Source: Daphnia carinata
Lineage: Eukaryota > Arthropoda > Branchiopoda > Diplostraca > Daphniidae
Assembly: GCF_022539665.2 (NCBI RefSeq)
Contig: NC_081338.1
Location: forward strand, 2,232,001 to 2,296,000
Reading direction: 5' to 3'
Length of the DNA: 64,000 nucleotides
Part shown: positions 32,051-43,065 of the stretch, one piece after another
Position numbering within the stretch: the first letter of the stretch is position 1
How the letters are laid out: each line of letters starts with the position of its first letter
The notes under the pieces: generated by a model
Told to the model about the DNA's origin: nothing
Database searches by the model: none
The model's input: the letters and a program-made list of their open reading frames with translations, nothing else
Translations under genes and position numbers: made by a program

Positions 32051-33445
32051 CGACAATATTGAATTTGACAACCGAGTCAAAATATACTTTTGAAATATCC
32101 AATTTTTCAAAGTGTCAAATGCGTTCTGTTTTGATTTCAAGTGAACGTTCATTAAGTTTTTTTCACCACATGAAAATTCATGCTTCGGCTACTGTCTTCA
32201 ACGTAATATGTAAGCATCCTGGATGTAATGTTCGTTATAACAAATACATTTCATTTCGTCGCCAATGGAACAAACTTCATGGGGCAGCAGTGTACAAAAA
32301 TATATTGCCTAGTATGCCCAGACATCGTAACGGTAAAATTACTTATTTAAAATATTTTAAAACTCTATAGTTAGAATTACAATAACTCATTACTTTATCT
32401 TTATAACATAAACAACAGGAGGTGCTACTAAAGACACAGCTGATTTGGTGACGGAGGAAGATTTTCCAAATAATGCTACACTTATGTCAGCTCTGAATGG
32501 ACAAATGAACTTCAACCCAATTTACAACAGATGGACGATCCAGTTCCAAAGATGATGGTTCCTTTGTTTGATGTTGAATGGGAGGCAGGAATTCTTTTGC
32601 TGCTACGGCAAAAGTTTAACATTCCTTATGAAGCACTCATACTCATTTCTTCATCTATTCATGGCTATCACCACAAGCAGGCAGAAGTCATGCAGGTTTA
32701 TAATTATTTAACAATTTCAGATATGTTTAACGCTTATCAGTTTTTTCTACACATACAGTACCCTCCAAAATTGTCGGAACACTAGGGGTTTTTGGCGCAT
32801 TTAACATGGCGTCTTAAGGCGGAAGGAGACTTGCGCAAATGCAAAAAAGGGACAGAAAAAATGAAGATAAAAAAATAAAAAAACGCCCAGGTGTTAATTA
32901 AATAATCCCCTATCTAGCACAATTTTTTTCAATTTTTTATCTATAAGATTGATTGACTAGCATGCTAGTCATGTATTAACGGAACACCGCGTTTAGCATA
33001 CGGGATAGCTTATGACACTACCTCGTTTTTAAGATTTTTTTTTTTTTATATACAAAGGAATGTTTTATAGACCCCGCAGCTACATTAATCAATAGACTAT
33101 TCATTAAACTATATCCCTGTTTATTACTATTACTTAAAATTAACTATAATAAGAAAGGGATTTTTTTAAAGTGATGACGGTGCTAAGTTTTTCACCGTCA
33201 AGAATAGTTTGTCATTTGCCCGCTTGAGACGCTGAACTCACTACGCTTTTTTTTCTGTGACAGCTAACTGTTTGCTGTAAAAGCAGACGATTTAATTTGT
33301 TGGCAAGACGACTGTCAAGTTTTTTTTACACTTATTATTAATTGAACTTGTAATATTCAAAGGAAATACAGGTATTATATCTTCTACTACGTTCTAATAT
33401 AATTTCTTATAACGTTTAATTGTTCTTATAATAGTTCATTCTAGA

Positions 33446-33691
33446 ATGGTAAGGGTTATTTTATCCGAAGACGGGAAATCTGTAGTGGCAGAGATAACAG
33501 GGGATGTTTTTTACTTTGAAGAGACCTTGTCAGGCTCTTCATTGCAAACCAGCCCGTCAATAGAACAGCCTGCGAGTAAAGAAGATGTTGTTAGCTCCCA
33601 AACTGCTGTTTGTGCTACTGGATCCCAAAGTGTCTCACTGTCCCTTGTCAATCCTACTTTGGGAGACGAACCCTCTCAAGTTTTTGGATAA
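33446..33691 (+). CDS. Small acidic/serine-rich ORF inside Tc1 element A
   Basis: 81 codons from ATG at 33446 (MVRVILSEDGKSVVAEITGD) to a stop at 33689. The rest is Ser/Thr/Gln-rich and likely disordered. It lies between the left inverted repeat and the end of the transposase gene, on the opposite strand. No known domain. It could be a captured host exon, a second element gene, or chance; the composition looks more protein-like than the random frames around it. Confidence 0.3.
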   Translation: MVRVILSEDGKSVVAEITGDVFYFEETLSGSSLQTSPSIEQPASKEDVVSSQTAVCATGSQSVSLSLVNPTLGDEPSQVFG

Positions 33692-33977
33692 TATACCAGA
33701 CTAAGTAAACATATTTCTCTTCCGAGTGTTTCTAATTATTTACTTTACGCTTATGGCTAATGTGTTCAGGGTATATCCTGAACGAGTATTTGTCATTAAA
33801 GCCATCGTGGCTGTCATTAATCAGTGTTGATAAGACGAAAGACTAGAAAAAGATTAAACAATTATTCTTATTATGAAAACTAATAACTCAAGATTAGCAG
33901 GTTGTTTCAATGGTTTATAGGTAATTGGCTAGTTTTGCACTAATTATAACACATGAATAGCAATAAAATTCCCTATA

Positions 33978-35195
33978 TTAATAATGCGTGTGGCCTCCTT
34001 TGGCATCAATCACGGCCTGGCATCGCCTACGCATGCTGTAAACATCTTTCGCCAGTGTTTCAGTTGTAATTGAATGCCAGGCATTGCTTAACGCACTGAA
34101 CAAGTTGGCCGCTGACGTTCTAGGCACTGTTTTAATCATAGAATCCAGCAGTTCCCAGACCTGCTCGATTGGATTAAGGTCTGGGCTTTGCGGTGGCCAG
34201 ATCATACGTTGTAGGAAACCTAAATGGAAACAGTTTAAGCTAAAATTAATAATTAGTTAATCTACTTATTCAAATATGATTATGTATAAATGTTGTAATA
34301 ATAAACCGGAGACCTCAAGCTACAGTAACTGTACAGTTTCATACCTTTATCTTCTTTTCTCTGTAAATACCCCCTACATAGTTTCGAAGCGTGTTTTGGG
34401 TCGTTGTCTTCCTGGAATAAAAATCCTTTTCCTATTAAGGTAAGGCCTGCTGGGATAGCTTGATGGATAAGGATATTATGGTATACTTTTTTATCCATAA
34501 TTCCATCAATTCTTTTTAAAGGTGATACACCATTTGCACATATTGCGCCTCAAACTAAAATGAAGCCACCACCGTGTTTGACGGTAGGTACAATACAGTG
34601 CTTGCTGTATCGCTCTCCCACCATCCGGCGTACAAAAACCCGACTATTACTACCGAAAAGACAGAATTTGCTTTCATCGGTAAATAAAACCTAAAAGTAT
34701 TTGAATATATTAGCGTTCCACCATATTCTACATGCCTTCCATACCTTTGCCCATTGCGCTCTTGTCCACGTAAGGTGTTCTTGAGCGAATTGTAAACGCT
34801 TAGCTATATTAGCTTTGCGAAGCAAAGGCTTTTTACATCCCACCCTTCCGTTCATCCCAAACTGCTGCAGAACTTTCCGGATGGTTGTTTTCGACACTAC
34901 ATGGTTCCTTCCTGAATTAAATTCTTGTGTTATTTCGGTAACCGTCTTCCTTCGGTTTCTTCTTGAGAGAGACACTATATATCGTTTGTCACGCTCACTT
35001 AACACACTATATCTTCCGCGCCCCGGTCTATTCAAATTGCTGTTGGTTTCCGAAAAACGGCGGATAGTGTTATATGCTGTGGTGACACCACAACCTATAA
35101 CCCTCGCAATGGCTCTAAACGAAGAGCCATTGCTACACATAAACACGATTTTTTTCCCTGTCACTTACAGACAATTCTTTCGTGCGCGATGACAT
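33978..35195 (-). pseudogene. Tc1-like transposase A, intron-containing, inactivated
   Basis: A start at 35195 (MSSRTKELSVSDRE) is followed by a one-base shift in an A run, then helix-turn-helix DNA-binding sequence (SSFRAIARVIGCGVTTAYNT), a GRGRYSVLS linker, and MNGRVGCKKPLLRKANIAKR. After a short intron: LFTDESKFCLFG (first Asp), KHGGGFILV then TGA where Trp is usual, QEDNDPKHAS (second Asp), and after another intron MIWPPQSPDLNPIEQVWELL (third acidic residue), ending at 33978. The family makes DDE-type cut-and-paste enzymes with TA targets. One frameshift and one nonsense codon make this copy dead. Confidence 0.88.
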
Positions 35196-36540
35196 TTTTG
35201 CACTTTTCACCAGTGATAAGCATCTAAAACTAAATATTTTTTGCACGAAATAACAAAAACAAAACTAAGCAAAAGAAAAAATGATTTTTCATTTGGTTTC
35301 GTTTTGAAAACTATGCAAATGAGTTTCCCTCTAAAAAAAAAAAAGCGTAGTAAGTTCAGCGCCTCAAGTGGGTAAATGACAAGCTATCGCCGTCTTCACT
35401 TTAAAAAATTTCGTTAATACATGACTAGCATGCTAGTCAATCAATCTTATAGATAAAAAATTGAAAAAAATTGTGCTAGATAGGGGAATATTTAATTAAC
35501 ACCTGGGCGTTTTTTTATTTTTTTATCTTCATTTTTTCTGTCCCTTTTTTGCATTTGCGCAAGTCTCCTTCCGCCATAAGACGCCATGTTAAATGGCCCC
35601 CAAAACCCCTAGTGTTCCGACAATTTTGGAGGGTACTGTATATTGTACAGGAAAAGCTTAACTCCATATTAAGTACATCGGTCCCAACACAAACTCGTTT
35701 AAGCAGCTATTTCAAAGGTCAGAGGGCGAGGACGTGCTTACGAGGAGAAAACTTGAAACGCTGTGGGAAAAAACCTTCTCCTCTACAATGTCTAAGGAAA
35801 TCAAACTAAACGAGAACGACCCGTCCTATCACTGGGTAACCGATGCAAATTTTGGGCAAGTTCTGGACGAAGTTTTTGAAGTAGGATACATCCTTCTCTT
35901 CCTTCAGTCCGTTCAGCAGTTCCTCTCAATTCGCCAGGTATATGATAGTGTTTTACATAGCATTACCTTAGGTAGCAGAAGAGATGAAACTGACTTCTAT
36001 TCAGACGTTTGGGATGGCAATTTTATTAAGCATAATCCTTTGTTTGTAGAACAGAAAGGCCAAGTTCTTGGTTTTCAAGTTTATATGGATGATGTAGAAC
36101 TAGCAAACCCTTTGGGAAGTAGAAAAGGGAAATATAAAATTTTAATTTTTTACTGGATGCTCTTAAATGTTCCACCTAAATCAAGGTCGTCTTTAAAAAA
36201 CATTCCGTTACTTGGGACGGTAAGCTCAGATTTGCTGAAACGGAGAGAGGTTAGTTCTTTCATAGCACCATTCCTAGCTGATATCAAATTCCTATATAAT
36301 GGTGTCGATCTTATTGTAAGGAACGAGACGCGGAAGTGGTTCGGCATTTTAGTTAATTTTTCTGGCGATATGCCGGCATCTAACTTCATTGGTGGTTTTA
36401 AGGAAGGCGTTGGTTTTGCTCGCCTTCCGTGCAGGACTTGCATGGTTAACAAGGAAGACCTAGATAAGATACACAACTCCGTAGATTGCGTTATAAGGGA
36501 AAAACATTCTCATTCTATTGCAACAATTGAAAGTTGCGTT

Positions 36541-36890
36541 TTGTTTATTGTTTAGGTTTATTTTAAAATTGGCCCCAAGACATTACAGAAATACACAACT
36601 AGTCCGTGCGACGACTACGAGAAGACTCTCATTTGGAAGCTCGGGTGGGGGTTTTATACCGCACCTTAGCTTGGGGACGCTAAGTTTAGCGTGGGCAATA
36701 AAACAGTGAAACAGTGTCAAAAAGGGAGACGAGGTTAACAGATGAGGTTGGTGTCGTTGACACCTCGGTCAAGCGGAAGAAAGTAATATAAAGGAGAATC
36801 GTAGAAATAAGGTCGAGTGGGGTGGGGAGATAGCAAAAGACGATATGCGAGTCTTCCAATTAACTTAATCTTAGCTTGAAGTCCTTACAC
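36541..36890. other. ~350-bp insertion splitting the Tnp2-like gene
   Basis: The coding frame runs open to about 36530 (HSHSIATIE) and family-like sequence resumes at 36892. The material between has a GC content and word usage unlike its surroundings, with an AATAAAACAG site near 36699. I found no terminal repeats or target duplication; a solo LTR is possible but unproven. Confidence 0.4.
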
Positions 36891-37634
36891 TATGCAAGTA
36901 AAACTAATTAAAGATATAAATCAGCCGCAAGCTACACGAGACGCATTGTCAGTAAAATACGGGATTAATAAAGAAAGTTGCCTTGCAATGCTCGACTACT
37001 TCGATCCAACAAAGTGTTTTGTTCAAGACTTGATGCATGCTGTTTTTGAGGGAATTCTAAACCTGGTAGTTTCCTTACTTTTACAAAACCTGATGTCACA
37101 CACAACCATTTTGCTTGATTTAGATGGGTTTTTTTGTTGCTTTTGCGAATTATTTCATGTTTAAGATCGTACAATTTTACTGAAAGCGACTAAATGTTCT
37201 TGAGAGTAATATCCACATTCATAACAATAACCATGTAATCCTTTATCCAAAAAACAAATGGTTCGTCCATAACCCCAAAACTGCATACCTTGATCCATTT
37301 TCCGGAACAAATTCGAAACTTTGGACCTCCTCGATATGGTTGGTGTTTTCGTTATGAGTCGAAAAATGCTCCCTTTAAGCGAGTTTTGTGACGAAATTGC
37401 AATTTCCATAAAGTAACATGGTCTCTATGCACTTTTCATCAAAAGCTAGGTGGGTTGCAGATTCGAAGTGACGGCGAAGAAGATTTTTTTTAAATGAACG
37501 ACGATTTCAAAGTTATTTCGATGTCAGATAGCCTTCCAGTCGAGGTACAGTTTTCGCGATGGTCACAATTGCTATGCAATTACACTACTCTTACACATTT
37601 TTCAAAGATTTGTTCTCTACAGAAAATTAAAATA

Positions 37635-40156
37635 CAGTACCCACCAAATTATTAGGCACACCTCCTCCATTTACGTGTATTCATATGGCGCTACGGGGTT
37701 TTTTAAACTCCCATTGCTATTTAATGGATTCAGGTAGATTTTTTTTTTAATTTTTGCTGATCAGATTAGGTCGTGATCTACAATTCACTAATACTTAGTT
37801 TTTTTGTAGAACTTGCCGCTAAGGCTCTAGGTCCTCGTTCACGAAATAGGCACACCCGGTTTTTCCCCATAAGCGTAATGCTAAGACTAGGTTTTTTAAA
37901 ATTTTATATAAAATACTTAGAGTTGAGCTAAAAAAAATCTTTTTACCCAAAAGATATAACATTCCTTACTTAATATAGATGTAATGTTACTTTTAAAAAA
38001 ATAATTTTTTCTCAATACTCCTCCCTATACCTTGAAGTTAACTCTTTTGGGTTTTTTCGTTTTGGTTCGGAAAATGTACTTCACACTTGGTCACCAGAGG
38101 CGCTGCAATGCAGCTTCTTGCCGTTAATGTTGAAATTGGGGGGGGGGGTTAATAAGAAGATAACGAATTCGTTTTTCTAGTGAGGCCTTACTTAAGCGTG
38201 GAATGACTCATATGACCTTGGATACTTCAAACTCATTTCAAATTCCCCTCAAACTCTCTAAAACAATAAAATTTCACACTACATAAAAATTTTCAATCTC
38301 ATTTCGTGTGTAGTGGCGTTAAGACGTTGTTCCTTCTTATCGGAATTAAAATTGGTAGAGCCAGTGATTTGACAGTGCTAGAGAAATATAAAATTATTGA
38401 CATGCGACAAGGTGGTTCCAGTCTCCATGATATTGCTAAAACTATGGGCCGTAGTGCAACAGCTGTCAAACGTGTAGTGGACCGTTTAAAATTTGAAGGA
38501 GAAGTTGACTTAGCCCGAAAAAGAGAATACAAGAAACAGCCAAAAATTTCTACGAAAACTGCACAGTATTTGCACATTTTATCTAAAAGAGATCGACGTA
38601 AGACATTGCCAGTGTTAGCCGAAGAAATCAATCTCGTTACCGATTCACCCGTCTCGTTGTCAACAGTCAGAAGATCTTTAATTGGTAGTGGTATGAATGG
38701 GCGAGTTGTCTGCAAAAAACCTTTACTTCGGAAAGTCAACATTCAGAAGCGTTTAAAATTTGCGAAGGAATATGTGCAATGGACAGCCAGCCAATGGAGT
38801 AAAGTTGTTTACCGATGAAACAAAAATTGAAATTTTCGGCTCTCACAGGCGCACGTTTGTTAGACGGAAATTGGGTGAACGCTTTAGAAAAGAATGTTTA
38901 GTTCCTACAGTAAAGTTTGGCGGGGGTTCTGTTATGTGCTGGGGGCCATATCATCAAAGCGAGCTCTTCCTTTGCATCAAATTGACGGCAAGATGACAAA
39001 AGAAACCTACCATCAAATTCTTATTCGCAAAGTATTTATGAAGCTAAATATTACTGTGACAGTTATATAATTTTTAAATTATTAGGTAGTTCCTGGTGGT
39101 GTCTCTTTGCTTGGAGAAGGGTTCACCTTTCAGGAAGATATTGATCCCAAGCATTCTTCTATTTTGTGTCGCTCTTATTTAGACAAAAAAGAAAAATTAG
39201 GTATTGATTGATTCTTTCGTATTTTTTGGTTTAAAAATTGACTTTTATAGAGTTTCGTTAAAAAGGAGTTTTAAAAGCAATGATTTGGCCACCACAAAGC
39301 CCGGACCTTAACCCCATTGAGCAAGTTTGGGATTTTGTAAAATCAAGATTTGAAGAACCTCATAAAATAACCAAGAGTACGATATGGAAAGAATTAGAAA
39401 ACGCGTGGCATCAAGTAACACCTGAGCTTTTGCAGAAATTCATCGACACAATGCAAGATCGTTGTAAAGCAGTCATTTTAGCAAAGGGTGGCCATACTAG
39501 ATATTAAATTTTTTATTGTTTGAACATCATGCATTTAACACAGGATCTCAAATTAATTGTGATATTTATTTTTATTTCTAAGAATTCTAAATAAGCAGTA
39601 CAAAGAATGAATAAAACATTGTCTGCTCTTATTGATAGCCCTTATGTTTTTTAAAAAAAAAACCCAACTTCAAACATTAACGGCAAAAAGCTGCATTGCA
39701 GCGCCTCTGGTGACCAAGTGTGAAGTACACTTTCAAACCCAAAACTTAGAAGGGAGTTAACTTCAAGGGATAGGGAGGGGTATTGAGGAAAATTATTTTT
39801 GAAAAAATAACATTACATCTATATTAAGTAAGAAATGCTATATCTTTTGGGAAAAAATATATTTTTTTAGCTCAACTCTAAATATTTTATATAAATTTTA
39901 AAAAACCTAGTCTTAGCATTACGCTTATGGGGAAAACTGTGCCTATTTCGTGAACGAGGACCTAGAGGCTTAGCGGTAAGTTCTACAAAAAAACTAGGTA
40001 TTAGTGAATTGTAGATCACGACCTAATCTGATCAGCAAAAATTAAAAAAAAATCTACCTGAATCCATTAAATAGCAATGGGAGTTAAAAAAACCCCGTAG
40101 CGCCATATGAATACACGTAAATGGAGGAAGTGTGCCTAATAATTTGGTGGGTACTG
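37635..40156 (+). mobile_element. Tc1-like element B
   Basis: Ends read CAGTACCCACCAAATTATTA and its inverse, flanked by TA (37633-37634, 40157-40158). Inverted repeats are unusually long, about 500 bp each (37635-38150, 39660-40156). It lies within the C-terminal coding part of the Tnp2-like gene. A damaged transposase gene is inside. Confidence 0.9.
38306..39507 (+). pseudogene. Tc1-like transposase B, inactivated
   Basis: Plus-strand gene with an HTH region (GSSLHDIAKTMGRSATAVKR), RKTLPVLAEEINL, GMNGRVVCKKPLLRKVNIQK, then a frameshift at WSKV (38808-38816). It resumes as LFTDETKIEIFG (first Asp) and KFGGGSVMCWG, shifts again near 38945, continues GKMTKETYHQILIRK, an intron, QEDIDPKHSS (second Asp), another intron, and MIWPPQSPDLNPIEQVWDF (third acidic residue), ending CKAVILAKGGHTRY at 39507. 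Closely related to transposase A in motifs and intron-bearing layout, but the two are clearly different families. Two frameshifts mean no function. Confidence 0.88.
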
Positions 40157-40489
40157 TATGTGGGCGCATTTGTTAAGTGGGGTCCGTTTATTTACATAAA
40201 CTATCCACATCACTCGATTTCGCTTGTTTTTTTCGCTTACTGAAATAATTGCTTCAGATGATAAAATTTACTTGGTTATGGAAAACATGGAAACTATATC
40301 ACGTTCTACAAAAATGTATAATGTAATAAGTCCCACGTCTTTAGAATTTCAAGTTCCGCTTTATTCATTTTGTTATAACAACAGTTTTCATGCCATCCCT
40401 GATTGTTATCAAATGCTGTATACTTTCTGTCTAACATAAGGAAAAAATGCAAAATGAAACATAGGAAAAAAAGGATTTTGTAATTTAAT

Positions 40490-42396
40490 GTAATGCGGCA
40501 ACGCTTAAGAATGATAGTATATTAGTTTAAAATTTATAACTGTTCGAAAGGATAAAAAAATATCGTCTATTTCAGAAAATCAAGAGAATAGAAGTGAAAG
40601 AAAAGTTGTGTATTTAAAAGACATCACGGCAAATAACCCCAAAAAAATGTTTGTGTTGCCGTCTCTTAATGACACAGGAAGGCAGGAAGACAAAGTGCTA
40701 CTCGAAAGGATGGTCTTCAAATGGCTGGGGGAAAGTGAAAGTTACTTAAAATTCCTCGGTGATAGCTATCATACAAAGTGCAGGACGTAAAAGACTGATT
40801 TTTAATGAAGACTTCCAGTTAGATTTTGAAGTAGGAAACTGTGAAATCATACAAGCCTGGAGAACAATCTAATAGCCAGGTTGAAGAATCATGACGCATC
40901 AGTAACACAAGGTAAGAAAAACAAAGTTCTCTTCGTTACTTTATTTTAAACTAAATAATCTATCACTAATCTTTTCTAGGAAACTCAGTTGATTGCTGGG
41001 AATATGCTTCGAACAACTCTAATGTTACTAACCACTCCATCATTGGTAATGTTAATTGCATTTACAATTGTACATGTAATAATTTTTCTTCCTAACTTGT
41101 ATAATATAGATTCGAGCAGGTGCACTAGCAGCAATGACATTGCTCTCCTAGAAGACAATGATGGTGATTTAGCGAAAAATATACATAAAGGTAAGTTCTA
41201 TACAAATAACGGACCAGAACATCTTTCCCTGCCAAAGGAGGGCGATGCAGATTTAGAATTGGGACCGGTGCTAGTAAGTGCAATCCCAAACAACAAACTT
41301 TTATTGCATTTAGATTACTTCATCAGAACATGCACCAAACACCTTTATCTTACTCACCCACAAAGATCAAAGGCAATTTACTGTAAATATGCAGAAATGA
41401 TTGTTCTAGCCTATCCGTGCCTTGCCGACCACGGTGGTGGATGGGTAAATCATTTTTGTTTTTTTGCTTTTTTTCGTTAGTAATGTTTACTTTTTCATTT
41501 TAGGTTAACGTTCGTAAGAAAGTAGTTACGTCCATCGCCAATCACCTTGCAAACAGTAAACACAAGGTTCCAAGAAAAGAAAAAGCAATGAAGAGGAAAC
41601 TTTCAGATGCATCTTCCTCTTTCAACGAAACTGAAAAGGAAAAAGGTTCAAGAGACGACTTATCGAAAGGCTTCAAATTAAGACGTAACCTAGCTGCTGC
41701 CGAGGGAAACCAACTAACTACCGAGCATCTGCTCCAAATTATTCCAGCAACGATTTTGCTGTTGTCTACAGTTATTTTCTTCTTATGGAAACAATGGCAG
41801 CTGATGGAATGGGTGAGACGCTATTTATGAACAACTTTACAAGTACGCTATTGAGGTTTCGTCAGTTCCTTGGCAACAAAGTGGATATACCGAACGACGA
41901 AAGAGGCAATTTGTCTCTAATACTTGAAATTAACAAGCTTTGTTCTACAACAAAAGGTGATTGTAAGGCTCCTGAACTGTTTATCGCAAGTCAAGTATGC
42001 CCCTTTCCATTTATATTATCGATTCATTAATTTTTATATTTTACAATTTCTATGTTCCCGAATATGTAACTGCAGATTGGACACAATTATGAACCTCACC
42101 CCAATGGCGTCAATCCGTACGCAGTGCTTTTCTTTGATGAATCGAGTATGTTCCGTTCCATGCTTTTATTATGGGGTGGTATCCTGAAATACAAGAACGT
42201 TCCAGTCAACTCAGTGGGTGCTGCCTTTTTAAAGCTGGTCTCCATCTATTACATCATCAACATGGAGTATCCAGCTACGTATCAAGTACTCAGCGTTATC
42301 GACAACTACTGTTTGAACGTTGACAAGAATGATGTCAACGACCAAAAAAAAGAAACCAACAAAAACAAATATCACTGCAAAATATCAAGTTCCTAG
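40490..42396 (+). pseudogene. Gene 2 of the large CACAGC element, uncharacterised protein
   Basis: Lies just behind the Tnp2-like gene on the same strand. Pieces: 40608-40790 (MFVLPSLNDTGRQEDKVLLE), 40989-41450 (acidic linker, then RSKAIYCKYAEMIVLAYPCL), after an intron VNVRKKVVTSIANHLANSK with a basic, Ser-rich stretch (RKEKAMKRKLSDASSSF), TEHLLQIIPATILLL, a helical segment 41785-41990, and 42070-42396 (NPYAVLFFDESSMFR ... NMEYPATYQVLSVIDNYC). The AYP..D..GW motif and the YP strand near the end match the minus-strand gene at 19506-28618. A shift near 41790 suggests decay. Its role is unknown; by position it could be an accessory protein of the transposon. Confidence 0.5.
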
Positions 42397-42399
42397 CAA

Positions 42400-43060
42400 A
42401 ATTCAAGAAATTTGTGTTACCCGCTGTTGAAGATACTCTTTCATAGTGCTGCCTGACTAGCGCTTTATGGATTTTTAAGCTATTTTCTCTTCGTTTGTTT
42501 ATCTCAAGCTCGTGTGATGTTATCGTTTCGCGGATGCAAACGACACGGTACGGTAGGGAGCAAGTACAGAACATAGTCAACCACTGAGTTAAACAGATCC
42601 AGTTCATGGAAAAAATCCTATGAAAAATCGGAGTCAGCTGCAAATCAGACGACAACGTAACAGCATCAATGCAGGTAACTAAACGAGATACTTTCGTCAA
42701 AGATGTAGAGGAAAATCCAAGTACTTTGAAGCTATCAAGGTACCTTGAGCGAGTGGTCAAACAAGGCTTTCTCAGCGAATCCGATGCCAGCAAAACGTCA
42801 TTCGTGCAGGTAACAATGAACCAGCATCAAGTGGATATGGTGATCGACAGAGGTTGCATCGAGTCGATCATCAGTCAAGATCAATGACGGAAATTTAGGC
42901 GAACCCGAATTAAAGCCTGTAACAAGGGACAATTTGGTCACGTCGGTTAGGTAAGTACAAAAAGTACGTAAAATGGGAGGAGTTCGTTGGATTTTTTTAC
43001 GCCGTTATTGAATTGCAGGGCATGCTTATTATACTCCCAATTTACGTGTGCGAAGGAGGT
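42400..43060 (+). other. Possible retroelement protease remnant
   Basis: 42669-42887 reads VTMNQHQVDMVIDRGCIESI, reminiscent of a retroviral-type aspartic protease start (family D-T/S-G; here D-R-G), preceded by a charged helical stretch. KACNKGQFGHVG follows at 42915 and could be a ruined zinc knuckle. Very short and decayed; identity is a guess. Confidence 0.25.
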
Positions 43061-43065
43061 AGACT

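Larger units (their letters stand above)
32756..35638 (-). mobile_element. Tc1-like element A
   Basis: Ends read CAGTACCCTCCAAAATTGTC and its inverse, flanked by TA (32754-32755, 35639-35640). Terminal inverted repeats are about 300 bp; the left copy is lengthened by a ~190-bp insertion (32978-33165). A minus-strand transposase gene and a short plus-strand frame lie inside. It sits in an intron: removing it leaves a 68-nt intron with GT...AG. Confidence 0.9.
32059..40439 (+). pseudogene. Zinc-finger + Tnp2/CACTA-like transposase gene, broken by three insertions
   Basis: Exon 1 (32059-32340) has a C2H2-like finger (VICKHPGCNVRYNKYISFRR). Exon 2 (32420-32696) ends HKQAEVMQ; it continues after a 68-nt intron, now holding Tc1-A, at 35649 (EKLNSILSTSV). 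The core (35734-36540) has YMDDVELANPLGSRKGKYK, VNFSGDMPASNFIGGF and LPCRTCM; then YGINKESCLAMLDYFD and DLMHAVFEG (36950-37060), THFP-type PKLHTLIHFPEQIRNFGPP and WCFRYESKNAPFK (37280-37370), and a C-terminus at 40224-40439. The order G-D-x-P-A, C-x-x-C, D-x-x-H..EG, HFPE..GP..W..R.E parallels Tnp2/CACTA transposases with their DUF4218-like tail; this assignment is inference. Frameshifts and stops occur; it is dead. Confidence 0.6.

Noticed and set aside
38299-38742. 147-codon minus-strand frame
   Set aside because: Antisense of Tc1 transposase B.
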